The notes: a model not told the origin generated them from the letters alone. Positions 1 through 8,781 are shown, counted from the stretch's first letter. The stretch is DNA of 64,000 nucleotides from Cellulomonas fulva (GCF_018531375.1 NZ_JAHBOH010000001.1:434001-498000); one strand, 5' to 3'. Numbers and translations are program-made.

Positions 1-193
1 CGGGATCCCCGCACCGCGCTGGGTGCTCGAGCCCGCGATGTGGGTGGCGCGCAACGAGTCGGAGCTGGTGCTCAAGAGCCGCTGGGTCCACCCGGAGCGG
101 CTCCTGGAGAGCGGCTACACCTTCCGGCACACCGAGCTCGAGCAGGCCCTGCGCGACGTACGCGCGGCGACGGCGGGCCGTCGCCGCGCGTAG
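1..193 (+). CDS. TIGR01777-family NAD-dependent epimerase, C-terminal fragment (DUF1731)
   Basis: The window opens inside this gene; only the last 63 codons, read from base 2 to the TAG at 191-193, are present. The residues look like the DUF1731 tail of TIGR01777 sugar-nucleotide epimerase-like proteins, with an ELVLKSRWVHPERLL segment, a GYTFRH segment and a TELEQAL helix. Proteins of this family have an N-terminal Rossmann NAD(P) domain, which lies outside the window, so cofactor binding cannot be checked. The physiological substrate of the family is not settled. It converges with the next gene across a strong hairpin. Confidence 0.8.
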   Translation, partial: GIPAPRWVLEPAMWVARNESELVLKSRWVHPERLLESGYTFRHTELEQALRDVRAATAGRRRA

Positions 194-229
194 CGGCCGT
201 CACGTCGGAGCGTGACGTCGAGGCCGTCA

Positions 230-264
230 GCGACGCGCCGCGCAGGTCGTCAGCGGCGCGTCGC
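230..264. terminator. Bidirectional terminator hairpin
   Basis: Bases 230-241 and 253-264 form a perfect 12-bp GC-rich stem around an 11-base loop. It lies between two convergent stop codons (193 on plus, 270 on minus). There is no U-tract, as is common for high-GC actinobacterial terminators. Confidence 0.65.
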
Positions 265-269
265 CGGGC

Positions 270-944
270 TCACTCCTGGACGCGGCGGCGGTGGTGCATC
301 GCGACCGCGAGGGCGACCGCACCGGCCGCGACCAGGCCGCCGCCCGCCAGCGCCAGCGGGAGGGCGTCGGTGCCGGTGGCGGAGAGCTCGGGCTCGTCCG
401 AGAGCACGGCGCTCGAGGGCGGGTTGGTGTTGCACTCGGGACGCGACGGCGGGTAGCCGACCGTGACGGTCGCCTCGGGGTTGACCTCGAACCGGACCTC
501 GACCGACGGGCGGACCCAGTCCCACTCGTCGCCCTCGACCCAGGTGCCGTCCGGCAGCTGCGTCCAGCCCGGCCAGTCGACGCCGCGGCCGTTCTGCTCC
601 ACGGCACCGGGCCAGTTCACGGTGCCGGACAGCGGCAGGCCGGAGAGCACGTAGTCCGCGCCCGTGGGGTTGACCCAGGTGATCTTCACGGTCGTGTTCG
701 GGCTGCCGATCGCCTCGACCTGGTACCGCAGCTTGGGCACCTCGTTGTCGCAGAACGGCGAGAGCACCTGGACGCGGAGCTCGCAGGGCAGCGGCGGACC
801 GTAGTCGTCGGCCGACTGCTCGAGGCAGCCGTACTGGTCGGAGGGGGCGGGCGACGGATCCGCCGCGATCGCCGCCGCCGGCACGGCCACGGCCGCCAGC
901 AGGGCGACGACCAGGGCGACGAACGCCTTGACGAGCTTGCTCAT
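270..944 (-). CDS. Secreted, cell-wall-sorted surface protein with LPXTG-like signal
   Basis: This 224-residue protein has a Sec signal peptide (about residues 1-28: basic MSKLVK, hydrophobic core, AIA cleavage region). Its ectodomain has no recognisable catalytic motif and contains several Cys residues (near 40, 54, 65 and 171) that could form disulfides. The C-terminus is a classic cell-wall sorting signal: an LSATG motif near residue 188, a hydrophobic stretch and a positively charged HHRRR tail. LSATG departs from LPXTG and resembles the LAXTG-type motif of class E sortases in high-GC Gram-positives. No sortase gene is in the window. The function of the ectodomain is unknown. Confidence 0.75.
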   Translation of the reverse strand: MSKLVKAFVALVVALLAAVAVPAAAIAADPSPAPSDQYGCLEQSADDYGPPLPCELRVQVLSPFCDNEVPKLRYQVEAIGSPNTTVKITWVNPTGADYVLSGLPLSGTVNWPGAVEQNGRGVDWPGWTQLPDGTWVEGDEWDWVRPSVEVRFEVNPEATVTVGYPPSRPECNTNPPSSAVLSDEPELSATGTDALPLALAGGGLVAAGAVALAVAMHHRRRVQE

Positions 945-971
945 GGGACCGCGCCACCTCAGGTTGAGCTA

Positions 972-1054
972 CAGAACGGATGAATCGGGCATTTCAGGAT
1001 CATCTTCGCCGCTGCGACCCCGGAACCATAGCGGCAGAACGGGTGATTTCGGGC
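972..1054. repeat. Imperfect direct repeat upstream of the surface protein gene
   Basis: Two copies of CAGAACGG(A/G)TGA followed by TCGGGC start at 972 and 1035, about 63 bases apart, in the 199-bp gap between the start of the surface protein gene (944) and the DUF4012 stop (1144). Such repeats often mark a regulator or sigma-factor site, but I cannot assign one. Nothing else is seen in this gap. Confidence 0.4.
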
Positions 1055-1143
1055 CTCGCCTCCACAGGCGACACCCGGAAGGTGACGCGCGGTTGCCCCG
1101 GGATACCTCGCGCGCCGCGGCGCCGCGGGTGAGAACCCGGGGC

Positions 1144-3081
1144 TCAGCCCACGCAACGGGCGTCGACGGCCCCCGGCGCGGCCAGCGTCGGGGTGGTCCA
1201 GACGTCGACCCGCCCGTCCACCACGGGCACGGTCGCCCGGATCGTCGTGCTCTCCCCGGGCGCCAGCAGGACGGAGGTGGTGCGCACGTCACGCCCGGCG
1301 ACCTCCGCCGCGGAGCCGACGATCGCGTCGTCCTGCCGCAGCTCGGCCACCGCGGCGCCGGCGGGCGCGTAGACGGACACCCGGGTGGCGAGCCAGCCGG
1401 GCGGCACCACGTCGTCGCGGATGCCCAGCACACCGCGGCGCCAGGTGGCGACGTCGTCGGGAGGGTCGTAGGACAGGTCGACGCGGACGGTCGCGGACGG
1501 GCTCGCGCCCGTGCAGACCAGGTCCTCCACGGTGACGTCCGCCGTGAGGTCGTAGTCGAGCTTCCCCGTCGTCGCGTCGTCGAGGAACACGCCCACCGCG
1601 CCGGGAGCCGCGCCGCTCAGGAACGCCCCGCCCACCGTGGTGCCGGCGAGCACCTCCTGCTCGTCGTCGTGCGCCGACCACACCCGGACGCGACGCTCGT
1701 CGACCGCCTGCGCCGCGGCCGCGACCAGCGCGTCGCTGTCACCCGTCCCGCTGGCGACGGCGCCCAGCACGGCCGCCGCGACGTCCGCGAAGTACGCGTC
1801 CGCGAGCTCGTCGTCGTCGTTCTCGAGGTACACGTCCCGCAGCGACGTCTGCAGGAAGGTGCTGCCGCGGACCTTGCTGCCGTCCGCCACCTCCAGCGGG
1901 CCCGTCGCGCGCAGGACGAGCCGGACCGTCGTCGGGTCGGTCGCGATCACGCCGTCCACCTCGCCGCCGCCCGCCCCGGCCCAGAGCTCCCGGGCGATCT
2001 GCGCGGTGCGCGGGAAGTCCGGCGAGCCGGACGCGTCCTGCACGTACCGCGCGAGCGAGGTCCCGGAGACCGCGACCTCGCCCTCGCTCAGGTCGACGAC
2101 GGGATCCCGCGGCACCGGGACGTCCCGCCCCGCGACCTGGCGCACCAGCTCGACCCGGCCGTCGTCGACCCGCAGCTCGATCAGCGCGCCGACGATCCCG
2201 CCCTGCGCCCGCAGCTCCGCCGAGTTCAGCGCGAGGACGAGGTACGTCCGCGGCCCGTCCGCGCCGAGCATCGGGGGCAGCAGACGGGTCGTGCGCGCGG
2301 CCGACGTCAGCGTGCTCGCGAGCTCGGTGAGCGCGTCGTCCGCCTGGCCCACGGCGTCGGCGAGCGGTCCGACGAGCGCGTCGCGGTCCACCCCGGAGAC
2401 GCGCGCGGCCGCCTGCGTCGCCGCCGCCGACCCGTCCGCGAGGCCCGGTGCGACCGCCGCGATCGCGTCGACGTCGACCCGGCCGTCCGCGGTGCGCAGA
2501 CCGCCGCCGGCCAGCAGGTCGCCCGCGCCGACCGCGGTCGGCAGCGCGTCGGCCGCGACCTGGTCGAGCGACTCCCCCACCGCGCGCACCGCCGCGAGCT
2601 GCGCCCCGAGCCAGGGTGCGTGCTCCGCGACGCGCCAGACCGGGTCCCGGGTCTGCTCGGTCGCCCGACCGGCCGCCTCCTGCAGCGCGGGCACCGCGTC
2701 GTCGAGGGCGGTGAGGCGGTCGGTCCCTTGGGCCTGCTCCACCCGGCCGAGCGCGCTCCGCGCGTCCTGCAGGGCATCGGTCGCCGCCACCGCCCGGTAG
2801 CCCACCCAGGCCAGCGCCACGACGAGCAGCACCAGCAGCACGACGATCGTCAGCGCCACCCGCCGCGGCCAGCGCCGCCTCCGGCGCCCGCCCGCCCCGG
2901 GCTCCGCACCGTCACGCCCGTCGGCGTCACCCCCGTCGGCGGCCCGCTCGTCGGCGCCGGGCTCGTCGGCGAGGTGGTCGTCGGCGAAGTGGTCGTCGGA
3001 GGGCTGGTCGTCGGTGGGGCCAGGGTGCTCGGGCGCCGGTGCGGCGGGCGTGCCCGGGCCCGCGTCGGCGTCGGCAGTCAT
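1144..3081 (-). CDS. DUF4012 domain membrane protein
   Basis: This 645-residue protein has a cytoplasmic acidic, low-complexity N-terminus (about 1-70), an RRRRWPRR basic patch, one transmembrane helix near 73-95 and a large extracytoplasmic domain. The family signature is the stretch around LGADGPRTYLVLALNSAELRA, followed by Gly-rich GGIVGA; a second conserved block is VDGVIATDPTTV. DUF4012 proteins are widespread in actinobacteria and have no established function. A diverged paralogue lies at 54951-56762 with the same order of blocks. The ATG at 3081 is the only good start. The gene stands alone, about 235 bp from the MFS gene. Confidence 0.8.
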   Translation of the reverse strand: MTADADAGPGTPAAPAPEHPGPTDDQPSDDHFADDHLADEPGADERAADGGDADGRDGAEPGAGGRRRRRWPRRVALTIVVLLVLLVVALAWVGYRAVAATDALQDARSALGRVEQAQGTDRLTALDDAVPALQEAAGRATEQTRDPVWRVAEHAPWLGAQLAAVRAVGESLDQVAADALPTAVGAGDLLAGGGLRTADGRVDVDAIAAVAPGLADGSAAATQAAARVSGVDRDALVGPLADAVGQADDALTELASTLTSAARTTRLLPPMLGADGPRTYLVLALNSAELRAQGGIVGALIELRVDDGRVELVRQVAGRDVPVPRDPVVDLSEGEVAVSGTSLARYVQDASGSPDFPRTAQIARELWAGAGGGEVDGVIATDPTTVRLVLRATGPLEVADGSKVRGSTFLQTSLRDVYLENDDDELADAYFADVAAAVLGAVASGTGDSDALVAAAAQAVDERRVRVWSAHDDEQEVLAGTTVGGAFLSGAAPGAVGVFLDDATTGKLDYDLTADVTVEDLVCTGASPSATVRVDLSYDPPDDVATWRRGVLGIRDDVVPPGWLATRVSVYAPAGAAVAELRQDDAIVGSAAEVAGRDVRTTSVLLAPGESTTIRATVPVVDGRVDVWTTPTLAAPGAVDARCVG

Positions 3082-3188
3082 GCCGCGATCGTGACATATC
3101 GGGCGCTCGTCGGACGCGGCCGCCCGACGGATTCACCCACCCGCCCCGGCCCGTCACCCGCCTGAGCCCCGCCCCGCCCCAACCCGGC

Positions 3189-3275
3189 GCGAGGTCGTGA
3201 CTTCCACGCCAGATCGTGACTTCCACGCGAGGTCGTGCCCTGCAACGCACGATCTCGCCGCGAGCTCACGACCTC
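3189..3275. repeat. Intergenic tandem and inverted repeat (REP-like)
   Basis: Three near-copies of a 19-20 base unit with the core GAGGTCGTG or AGATCGTG run head to tail at 3189-3207, 3208-3226 and 3227-3246. The same core then appears inverted at 3247-3258 and 3263-3275. The third unit and the first inverted one can fold into a 12-bp hairpin with one mismatch (3227-3258). The block lies in the 235-bp gap downstream of the MFS gene and could serve as a terminator or be a dispersed repeat. No open reading frame is supported here. Confidence 0.6.
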
Positions 3276-3316
3276 AGCAACGGCCAGAGCGTCGGGGAGG
3301 GCGGCGGTGGCGCGGG

Positions 3317-4645
3317 TCAGGCGGCGGTGGCGCGGTCGGAGGCGTCCTGGACGCCGAGCCGGCCGGCGACGGCGGCCCGGGCGTCGGCGACGTCGGAGCG
3401 GTGCAGCACCTCGAGGTGCGGCCGCGACAGGTGGTAGCGCACCTGCACGTCCCACGCGCGGCGGGCCCACAGCGCCGCCCCGGCGGAGACCAGCAGCGCG
3501 GTGATCGAGCCGATGCCGATCGACCAGCGCGCACCGAGCTCCTCGCCGATCCAGCCGACGATCGGCGACCCGATGGGCGTCGCGCCCAGGAACACCATCA
3601 TGTAGAGCGCCATGACACGGCCGCGCATCGCGGGCTCGGTGCTCATCTGGATGGTCGCGTTGGCCGCGGTCATCATCGTCAGCGAGGCCAGGCCGACGGG
3701 GATGCAGGCGATCGCGAACGACGGGTAGGTCGGCATGAGCGCCATGACCCCGGTGGCGACGCCGAACGCGAAGGCCGCACCGATGACGAGCCGCACGCGC
3801 GGCCGGTCGCGCCGGGCCGCGAGCAGCGCGCCCGTGAGCGAGCCGATCGCCAGGACGGACCCGAGGATCCCGTACTCCCCCGCGCCCTTGCCGAACTCGG
3901 TGCGCGCCATGAGCGCGCTGGTGAGCTGGAAGTTCAGCCCGAACGTCGAGACCACGCCGACGACGACCATGATGACGAGGATGTCCGTGCGGTTGCGGAC
4001 GTACCGGATGCCGTCGCGGATCTGGCCCTTGGCGCGCGGCGCGCTCGGCATCGCGCGCAGCTCCCCGCGCCGCATGAAGGTCAGCGCGAAGATCGTCGCG
4101 CCGAACGTCACGGCGTTGATGACGAACACCCAGCCCGGCCCGACCCACGCGATCAGGAGCCCGGCGACGCCGGGGCCGACGAGGCGCGCGGCGTTGAACG
4201 ACGCGCTGTTCAGGCCGACGGCGTTGGAGAGCTTGTCCTGCGGCACCAGCTCGGCGACGAACGTCTGGCGCACCGGCCCGTCGATCGCCGTGACGCAGCC
4301 GAGCAGGAACGCGAACAGGTAGACCTGCCAGAGCTGGGCGTGGCCGCCGAGCACGAGCGCCCCGAGCCCGGCCGCCAGGACCCCCTGCCCGGCCTGGGTC
4401 GCGATGAGCAGCTTGCGCCGGTCGACGCGGTCGGCGAGCACGCCCGCGTACGCGGACAGGGCCAGGACGGGCGCGAACTGCAGCGCGGTGGTGATCCCGA
4501 CGGCCACGCCGGACTCGTCGGACAGCACCGTCAGGACCAGCCAGTCCTGCGCCACGCGCTGCATCCAGGTCCCGACGTTCGCGACGAGCGCGCCGGCGAA
4601 CCACAGGCGGTAGTTGAAGAAGCGCAGGGAGTCGAACGTGCTCAT
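3317..4645 (-). CDS. MFS transporter (drug efflux type)
   Basis: This 442-residue protein has about 12 hydrophobic segments and the major-facilitator layout. The N-terminal FRLWF-type opening and the loop motif ADRVDRRKLL between helices 2 and 3 (motif A) match the enterobactin-exporter/TetV-like branch of MFS efflux proteins. The start is the ATG at 4645, which overlaps the stop of the MarR gene by four bases (ATGA), so translation is probably coupled. Linkage to a MarR repressor suggests export of a toxic small molecule or antibiotic; the substrate cannot be told. The upstream extension of the frame lies within the MarR gene and is not used. Confidence 0.85.
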   Translation of the reverse strand: MSTFDSLRFFNYRLWFAGALVANVGTWMQRVAQDWLVLTVLSDESGVAVGITTALQFAPVLALSAYAGVLADRVDRRKLLIATQAGQGVLAAGLGALVLGGHAQLWQVYLFAFLLGCVTAIDGPVRQTFVAELVPQDKLSNAVGLNSASFNAARLVGPGVAGLLIAWVGPGWVFVINAVTFGATIFALTFMRRGELRAMPSAPRAKGQIRDGIRYVRNRTDILVIMVVVGVVSTFGLNFQLTSALMARTEFGKGAGEYGILGSVLAIGSLTGALLAARRDRPRVRLVIGAAFAFGVATGVMALMPTYPSFAIACIPVGLASLTMMTAANATIQMSTEPAMRGRVMALYMMVFLGATPIGSPIVGWIGEELGARWSIGIGSITALLVSAGAALWARRAWDVQVRYHLSRPHLEVLHRSDVADARAAVAGRLGVQDASDRATAA

Positions 4646-5067
4646 GCCTGGGAGATCCTCCGCAGCAGCTCGACGGCGTCGGCCAGCCGGTCCTGCTCGT
4701 CGGGCGTCATGCCCTCGAGCTGCGCGGCGAGCCACTGCGACCGGCGGTGGCGCGTCTCCACGACCTCGGTGCGACCGGCCTCGGTCAGGCTCACCACGAC
4801 GACGCGGCCGTCCGTGGGGTGCGCGGCCTTGGCGACCAGGCCGTCCTCGACCAGGCAGTTCACGGTGCGCGTCATCGACGGCGGCTGGATCCGCTCGATG
4901 TCGGCGAGCTGGCCGGGCGTGAGCGGCCCGCGCTTCTCGAGGTGGACCAGGACGGAGTACTGCGGGTCGGTGAGGTCCGCGGAGCCGCGTTCCGCCCGGA
5001 TGCGCCGGGCGGCCATGATCACGGCCGCGCGCAGCTCACCGGCGAGGGCGGGAGCGGCGACAGGCAT
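4642..5067 (-). CDS. MarR-family transcriptional regulator
   Basis: This 141-residue protein has a winged helix-turn-helix. The recognition region reads LTPGQLADIERIQPPSMTRTV at about residues 49-69, and the wing carries the family DGR motif (HPTDGRVVVVSLTEAG). It is first in a two-gene operon with the MFS exporter. MarR dimers usually repress such pairs and release DNA on binding a ligand. A near-perfect inverted repeat lies 17 bases upstream of its ATG, where it could block transcription, so autorepression is likely. Confidence 0.9.
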   Translation of the reverse strand: MPVAAPALAGELRAAVIMAARRIRAERGSADLTDPQYSVLVHLEKRGPLTPGQLADIERIQPPSMTRTVNCLVEDGLVAKAAHPTDGRVVVVSLTEAGRTEVVETRHRRSQWLAAQLEGMTPDEQDRLADAVELLRRISQA

Positions 5068-5083
5068 GTCGTGAGCATAACTT

Positions 5084-5098
5084 ATTACTTGGAGTAAT
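5084..5098. promoter_or_regulatory. Predicted MarR operator
   Basis: ATTACT-TGG-AGTAAT is a perfect 6-bp-arm inverted repeat in an unusually AT-rich patch directly upstream of the marR start at 5067. Its position over the probable promoter suits autorepression of the marR-MFS operon. Confidence 0.7.
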
Positions 5099-5123
5099 GA
5101 CCACGGGCAAGGTGCTGCACGCG

Positions 5124-5157
5124 CCGGAGCCGCCCGTCGCGTGACGGGCGGCTCCGG
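5124..5157. terminator. Terminator downstream of ugd
   Basis: A perfect 15-bp stem (5124-5138 with 5143-5157) encloses a GCGT loop, 47 bases past the ugd stop codon on the minus strand. Its other side faces the marR promoter, so it also insulates that promoter. Confidence 0.8.
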
Positions 5158-5203
5158 GGTGCGGCGCGGGTGGGGCGGGGAGAGGACCGCGTGAGGTGCG
5201 GCC

Positions 5204-6529
5204 TCAGGGGCGACCGAGGGCGCGGTACGTCCAGCCCGCGGCGCGCCACTGCGCCGGGTCCAGCACGTTGCGCCCGTCCAGCATGTGCTTGCCGGCGACG
5301 AGCGCGCCCAGCGTGTCCGGGTCCAGCGCGCGGTACTCGGACCACTCGGTACCGAGCAGCACCGCGTCGGCGTCCCGCACCGCGTCCAGCACGTCCTGCG
5401 CGTAGGACAGGTTGGGCCGGGCCGCGCGCGCGTTCTCGATGCCCTGCGGGTCCGTCACGACGACGTGCGCGCCGGCCTTCTCGAGGGAGTCCGCGACGGA
5501 CAGCGCGGGCGAGTCGCGGATGTCGTCGGAGTTGGGCTTGAACGTCGCGCCCAGGACGGCGATGCGCTTCCCGACGAGCGTGCCGTCGCAGACCTCGCGC
5601 GCCAGGTCGACCATGCGCTCGCGACGCCGGCCGTTGATCGAGTCGACCTCGCGCAGGAACGTCAGCGCCTGGTCGACGCCCAGCTCACCGGCCCGCGCCA
5701 TGAACGCCCGGATGTCCTTGGGCAGGCAGCCTCCGCCGAAGCCGAGCCCCGCGTTGAGGAAGCGCCGGCCGATCCGCGCGTCGTAGCCGATCGCGTCGGC
5801 GAGCTGCGTGACGTCGCCGCCCGTGGCCTCGCACAGCTCGGCCATGGCGTTGATGAAGGAGATCTTGGTCGCCAGGAACGAGTTCGCGGCGACCTTGACG
5901 AGCTGCGCGGTCGCGTAGTCGGTCACGACGAGCGGGGTGTCGTCCGCCAGCGGCGTCGCGTACACCTCGTCGAGCTGGGCCTTCGCGGCCTCGCCCTCGG
6001 GCGTCACCACGCCCTCGTCGTCCGTCGGCAGGCCGTAGACGAACCGGTCCGGGTGCAGGGTGTCCTCGACCGCGAAGCCCTCGCGCAGGAACTCCGGGTT
6101 CCAGATCAGGGTCGCGCCGGTGGGCGCGAGCTGCTCGGCGAGGCGCTCGGCCGTGCCGACCGGGACCGTGGACTTGCCGACCACGACGTCGCCGGGCCGC
6201 AGGTACGGGGTGAGCGCGGCGATCGAGGAGTCGACGTACGTCATGTCCGCCGCGAACTCGCCCTTCTTCTGCGGCGTGCCCACGCAGACGAAGTGCACCT
6301 TCGCGCCCTCGACCGCGGAGATGTCCGTGCCGAAGGAGAGCCCGCCCGCGGCACCGGCCTCCGTCAGCAGCTCAGGGAGTCCGGGCTCGAAGAACGGCGC
6401 GCGGCCGGCGCGCAGCGCCTCGACCTTGCGCTCGTCGACGTCGATCCCCACGACCTCGTGGCCCAGCGACGCCATGGCCGCGGCGTGCACGGCCCCGAGA
6501 TACCCACAACCAATGACGCTGATGCGCAC
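5204..6529 (-). CDS. ugd: UDP-glucose 6-dehydrogenase
   Basis: This 441-residue enzyme oxidises UDP-glucose to UDP-glucuronate with two NAD+ in the cytoplasm, supplying uronic acids for capsule or exopolysaccharide. The NAD-binding Rossmann motif is VIGCGYLG at residues 4-11. The catalytic Cys lies in GFGGGCLPKD at about residue 268, and the C-terminal UDP-binding domain has the conserved FKPNSDDIRDSPAL. The GTG at 6529 is chosen because an AGGAG lies 8 bases upstream and the Rossmann strand follows at once. It is transcribed alone between two hairpins. It may serve the polysaccharide genes near 60 kb, but that link is inferred. Confidence 0.95.
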   Translation of the reverse strand: MRISVIGCGYLGAVHAAAMASLGHEVVGIDVDERKVEALRAGRAPFFEPGLPELLTEAGAAGGLSFGTDISAVEGAKVHFVCVGTPQKKGEFAADMTYVDSSIAALTPYLRPGDVVVGKSTVPVGTAERLAEQLAPTGATLIWNPEFLREGFAVEDTLHPDRFVYGLPTDDEGVVTPEGEAAKAQLDEVYATPLADDTPLVVTDYATAQLVKVAANSFLATKISFINAMAELCEATGGDVTQLADAIGYDARIGRRFLNAGLGFGGGCLPKDIRAFMARAGELGVDQALTFLREVDSINGRRRERMVDLAREVCDGTLVGKRIAVLGATFKPNSDDIRDSPALSVADSLEKAGAHVVVTDPQGIENARAARPNLSYAQDVLDAVRDADAVLLGTEWSEYRALDPDTLGALVAGKHMLDGRNVLDPAQWRAAGWTYRALGRP

Positions 6530-6634
6530 GGCAACTCCTGAACGGTCCGACGGGTGCCGGTCGAGGATACCGGCGCCGAGCCCGATCTCCCGCGCCGGTG
6601 GTCCCGCCCCGACCGCCACTCGCCCGCAGCGCAC

Positions 6635-6685
6635 GAGAACGGGTGGAGAAGATCCCGCCCAGCGGGACCATCTCCACCCGTTCTC
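6635..6685. terminator. Long hairpin between ugd and the NCS2 permease gene
   Basis: A 15-bp outer stem (6635-6649 with 6671-6685) encloses an inner 6-bp stem (6653-6658 with 6662-6667). It starts 13 bases downstream of the permease stop codon (6698), so it is probably that gene's terminator. Confidence 0.8.
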
Positions 6686-6697
6686 GCTCGGTGGACG

Positions 6698-8215
6698 TCA
6701 GACGCCCAGCGCCTCCTTGATCGGGTTGAGCAGGAAGTACAGGACGAAGAGGCCCGCCGTGAGCCACATGAGCGGGTGGACCGCCTTGGGCTTGCCGACG
6801 CCGAGCTTGATGACGACGAACGCGATCACGCCCGCGCCGATGCCCGCGGTGATCGAGTAGGCGAACGGCATGATGACGATGGTCAGGAAGGCCGGGATCG
6901 CGACCTCGAAGTTCTTCCAGTCGATCCCGCTCACCTGCATCACCATGAGGAAGCCGACGACGACGAGCGCCGGGGTCGCCGCCTCGAACGGCACCATGTC
7001 GACCAGCGGGGACAGGAACGTCGCGAGCAGGAACGCGACGCCGGTGGTCACCGCAGCGAGCCCGGTGCGCGCCCCGTCACCGACGCCGGCGGCGGACTCG
7101 ACGTAGCTCGTGTTGGAGGAGACGCTCGCGGCGCCGCCTGCGGCCGCCGCGAGGGAGTCGACGATCAGGATCTGCTTGGTGCGCGGCGGGTTGCCGTTCT
7201 CGTCGAGCAGGCCTGCCTCGCCGCCGATCGCGACCATCGTGCCCATGGTGTCGAAGAAGTCGGCGAGCATGAGCGAGAACACGAGCAGGATGACGGCGAG
7301 CAGCCCGATCTTCTCGATGCTCCCGAACAGCGAGAACTGACCGATCAGCGAGAAGTCGGGGGCCTTGACCACGCCGCCGTCGGGGAACGCCGGGCTGTTG
7401 AGCTTCCACCCCTCGGGGTTGACCACCGCGCCCGTCTCGTCGGTCTGCTTGCCGATCTTGCCGAACGCCTCGATCACGATCGCGAGCACCGTGGCCGACG
7501 CGATCGCGATCAGGATCGCGCCCTTGACCTTGCGCACCATGAGGACCACGGCGAGCAGCAGCCCGACGACGAAGACCAGCAGCGGCCAGCTGCCGAGCGA
7601 GCCGGCGATGCCGAGCTCGACCGGCGTGGCCAGGCTGGCCGGGATCCGCACGAAGCCGGCGTCGACGAGCCCGATGAAGGCGATGAACAGACCGATGCCG
7701 ACGCTGATGGCGGTCTTGAGCTCACGCGGGACGGCCTTGAAGACCGCCTCGCGGAACCCCGTCAGCACCAGGACCAGGATGACGAGGCCCTCGAGGACGA
7801 CGATGCCCATCGCGTCCGCCCAGGTCATCCCGGGCAGCGCGGCGACGGAGAACGCGACCACCGCGTTCAGGCCCAGCCCGGCGGCGAGCGCGAGCGGGAA
7901 GTTGGCGACCACGCCCATCGCGATCGACAGCACGCCTGCGACGAGCGCGGTCGTGGCCGCGATCGCCGTGATGTTCGGCGCGTCACCGCCCCCGAGGAAG
8001 TTGCCCTCGAAGCCGTTGTCGCGGACGGTCCCGATGATGAGGGGGTTGAGGACGATGATGTAGGCCATCGTGAAGAACGTGACGAGGCCGCCGCGGATCT
8101 CCGTGCCGATCGTCGAGCCGCGCTCGGTGATCCGGAAGTAGCGGTCGATCGCGTTCTTGGGGGCCTGCTCGGGGGGAACGGCGCGCGTCTCGGCGGCGCC
8201 CGGGGTCGAAGCCAT
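6698..8215 (-). CDS. NCS2-family purine permease (AzgA/PbuG type)
   Basis: This 505-residue membrane protein belongs to the nucleobase:cation symporter 2 family, AzgA-like branch (adenine, guanine or hypoxanthine uptake). The N-terminal block ITERGSTIGTEIRGGLVTFFTM and the downstream ALAAGLGLNAVVAFS are characteristic. The C-terminal half carries the LADFFDTMGTMVAIG motif and the SSNTSYVESAAGVGDGARTGL loop typical of hypoxanthine/guanine permeases. About 12-14 hydrophobic spans are visible. It is monocistronic with a strong terminator. No purine riboswitch was recognised upstream. The exact substrate is not resolved. Confidence 0.93.
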   Translation of the reverse strand: MASTPGAAETRAVPPEQAPKNAIDRYFRITERGSTIGTEIRGGLVTFFTMAYIIVLNPLIIGTVRDNGFEGNFLGGGDAPNITAIAATTALVAGVLSIAMGVVANFPLALAAGLGLNAVVAFSVAALPGMTWADAMGIVVLEGLVILVLVLTGFREAVFKAVPRELKTAISVGIGLFIAFIGLVDAGFVRIPASLATPVELGIAGSLGSWPLLVFVVGLLLAVVLMVRKVKGAILIAIASATVLAIVIEAFGKIGKQTDETGAVVNPEGWKLNSPAFPDGGVVKAPDFSLIGQFSLFGSIEKIGLLAVILLVFSLMLADFFDTMGTMVAIGGEAGLLDENGNPPRTKQILIVDSLAAAAGGAASVSSNTSYVESAAGVGDGARTGLAAVTTGVAFLLATFLSPLVDMVPFEAATPALVVVGFLMVMQVSGIDWKNFEVAIPAFLTIVIMPFAYSITAGIGAGVIAFVVIKLGVGKPKAVHPLMWLTAGLFVLYFLLNPIKEALGV

Positions 8216-8266
8216 GCGCGCATGATGGCAGAGCCACGTGTCGCGCGGATGTCGTTCCGCGGGCCG

Positions 8267-8283
8267 GTCTCGTCGGACGAGAC
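8267..8283. terminator. Small hairpin after the chemotaxis operon
   Basis: GTCTCG and CGAGAC pair around a 5-base loop, 16 bases past the stop of the last chemotaxis gene (8299). The stem is short, so it is a weak candidate terminator. Confidence 0.35.
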
Positions 8284-8298
8284 GCCCTCCCGTGACGG

Positions 8299-8781
8299 TC
8301 AGACGACGAGCAGCGAGAACGACCCCCCGCCGTACCCCGCGACCTGCATGGTGAGGTCCGTGCGGCGCACGTACGCGAGCACCCAGGGCGCGAGGTCGGA
8401 CGCGAGCGCCTCCCCCGGCTGGTAGACCCGGTCGAGCCGCACGTGCGGCGCGCCCTCGGCGTTGAACAGCGACGCGGTCACGTTGAGCACCTCGCCCGCG
8501 TTCTCCGCGAGCGCGCTCGGCAGCTCCCGGAGCTCGGTGGCCTCGGCGGCCGCGCGGGCGGGCACGAGGCCCAGGGCGGCGCCGATGTGCGCGGCGAGCG
8601 GCAGGTCGAGCAGGACCATCGCGACGAGCTGCAGCCCGCGGTCGACGTACACGCCGACGAGCGCACCGGCGGCGGGGTCGACCATCGCGCCGCCGGTCTC
8701 GACGGCGACGTCCCGCCCGACGAGCCCCTCGACGAGCTCGCGGACGTCCTTGGCGGACGGCAGGGGCGTGGCCTCGCTCAT
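8299..8781 (-). CDS. cheX: CheX-like chemotaxis phosphatase (second copy)
   Basis: This 160-residue protein resembles the CheC/CheX/FliY family, which removes phosphate from CheY-P. The family helix motif ExxN is visible as EVLN in AENAGEVLNVTASLFN (about residues 90-105). The ATG at 8781 overlaps the preceding cheY stop (ATGA), so the two products are made together. It is the last gene of the chemotaxis operon and pairs with the cheY at 8778. Sequence similarity to the other CheX-like protein (9140-9661) is low. The residue four places before the Glu is Glu instead of Asp/Ser, so activity is likely but not certain. Confidence 0.7.
   Translation of the reverse strand: MSEATPLPSAKDVRELVEGLVGRDVAVETGGAMVDPAAGALVGVYVDRGLQLVAMVLLDLPLAAHIGAALGLVPARAAAEATELRELPSALAENAGEVLNVTASLFNAEGAPHVRLDRVYQPGEALASDLAPWVLAYVRRTDLTMQVAGYGGGSFSLLVV

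Noticed and set aside
928..6541. Long open frames on the strand opposite to the DUF4012, MFS and ugd genes
   Set aside because: They are by-products of high GC content: Arg/Gly/His-rich translations, no family motifs, no ribosome sites, and they cover genes with clear homology.
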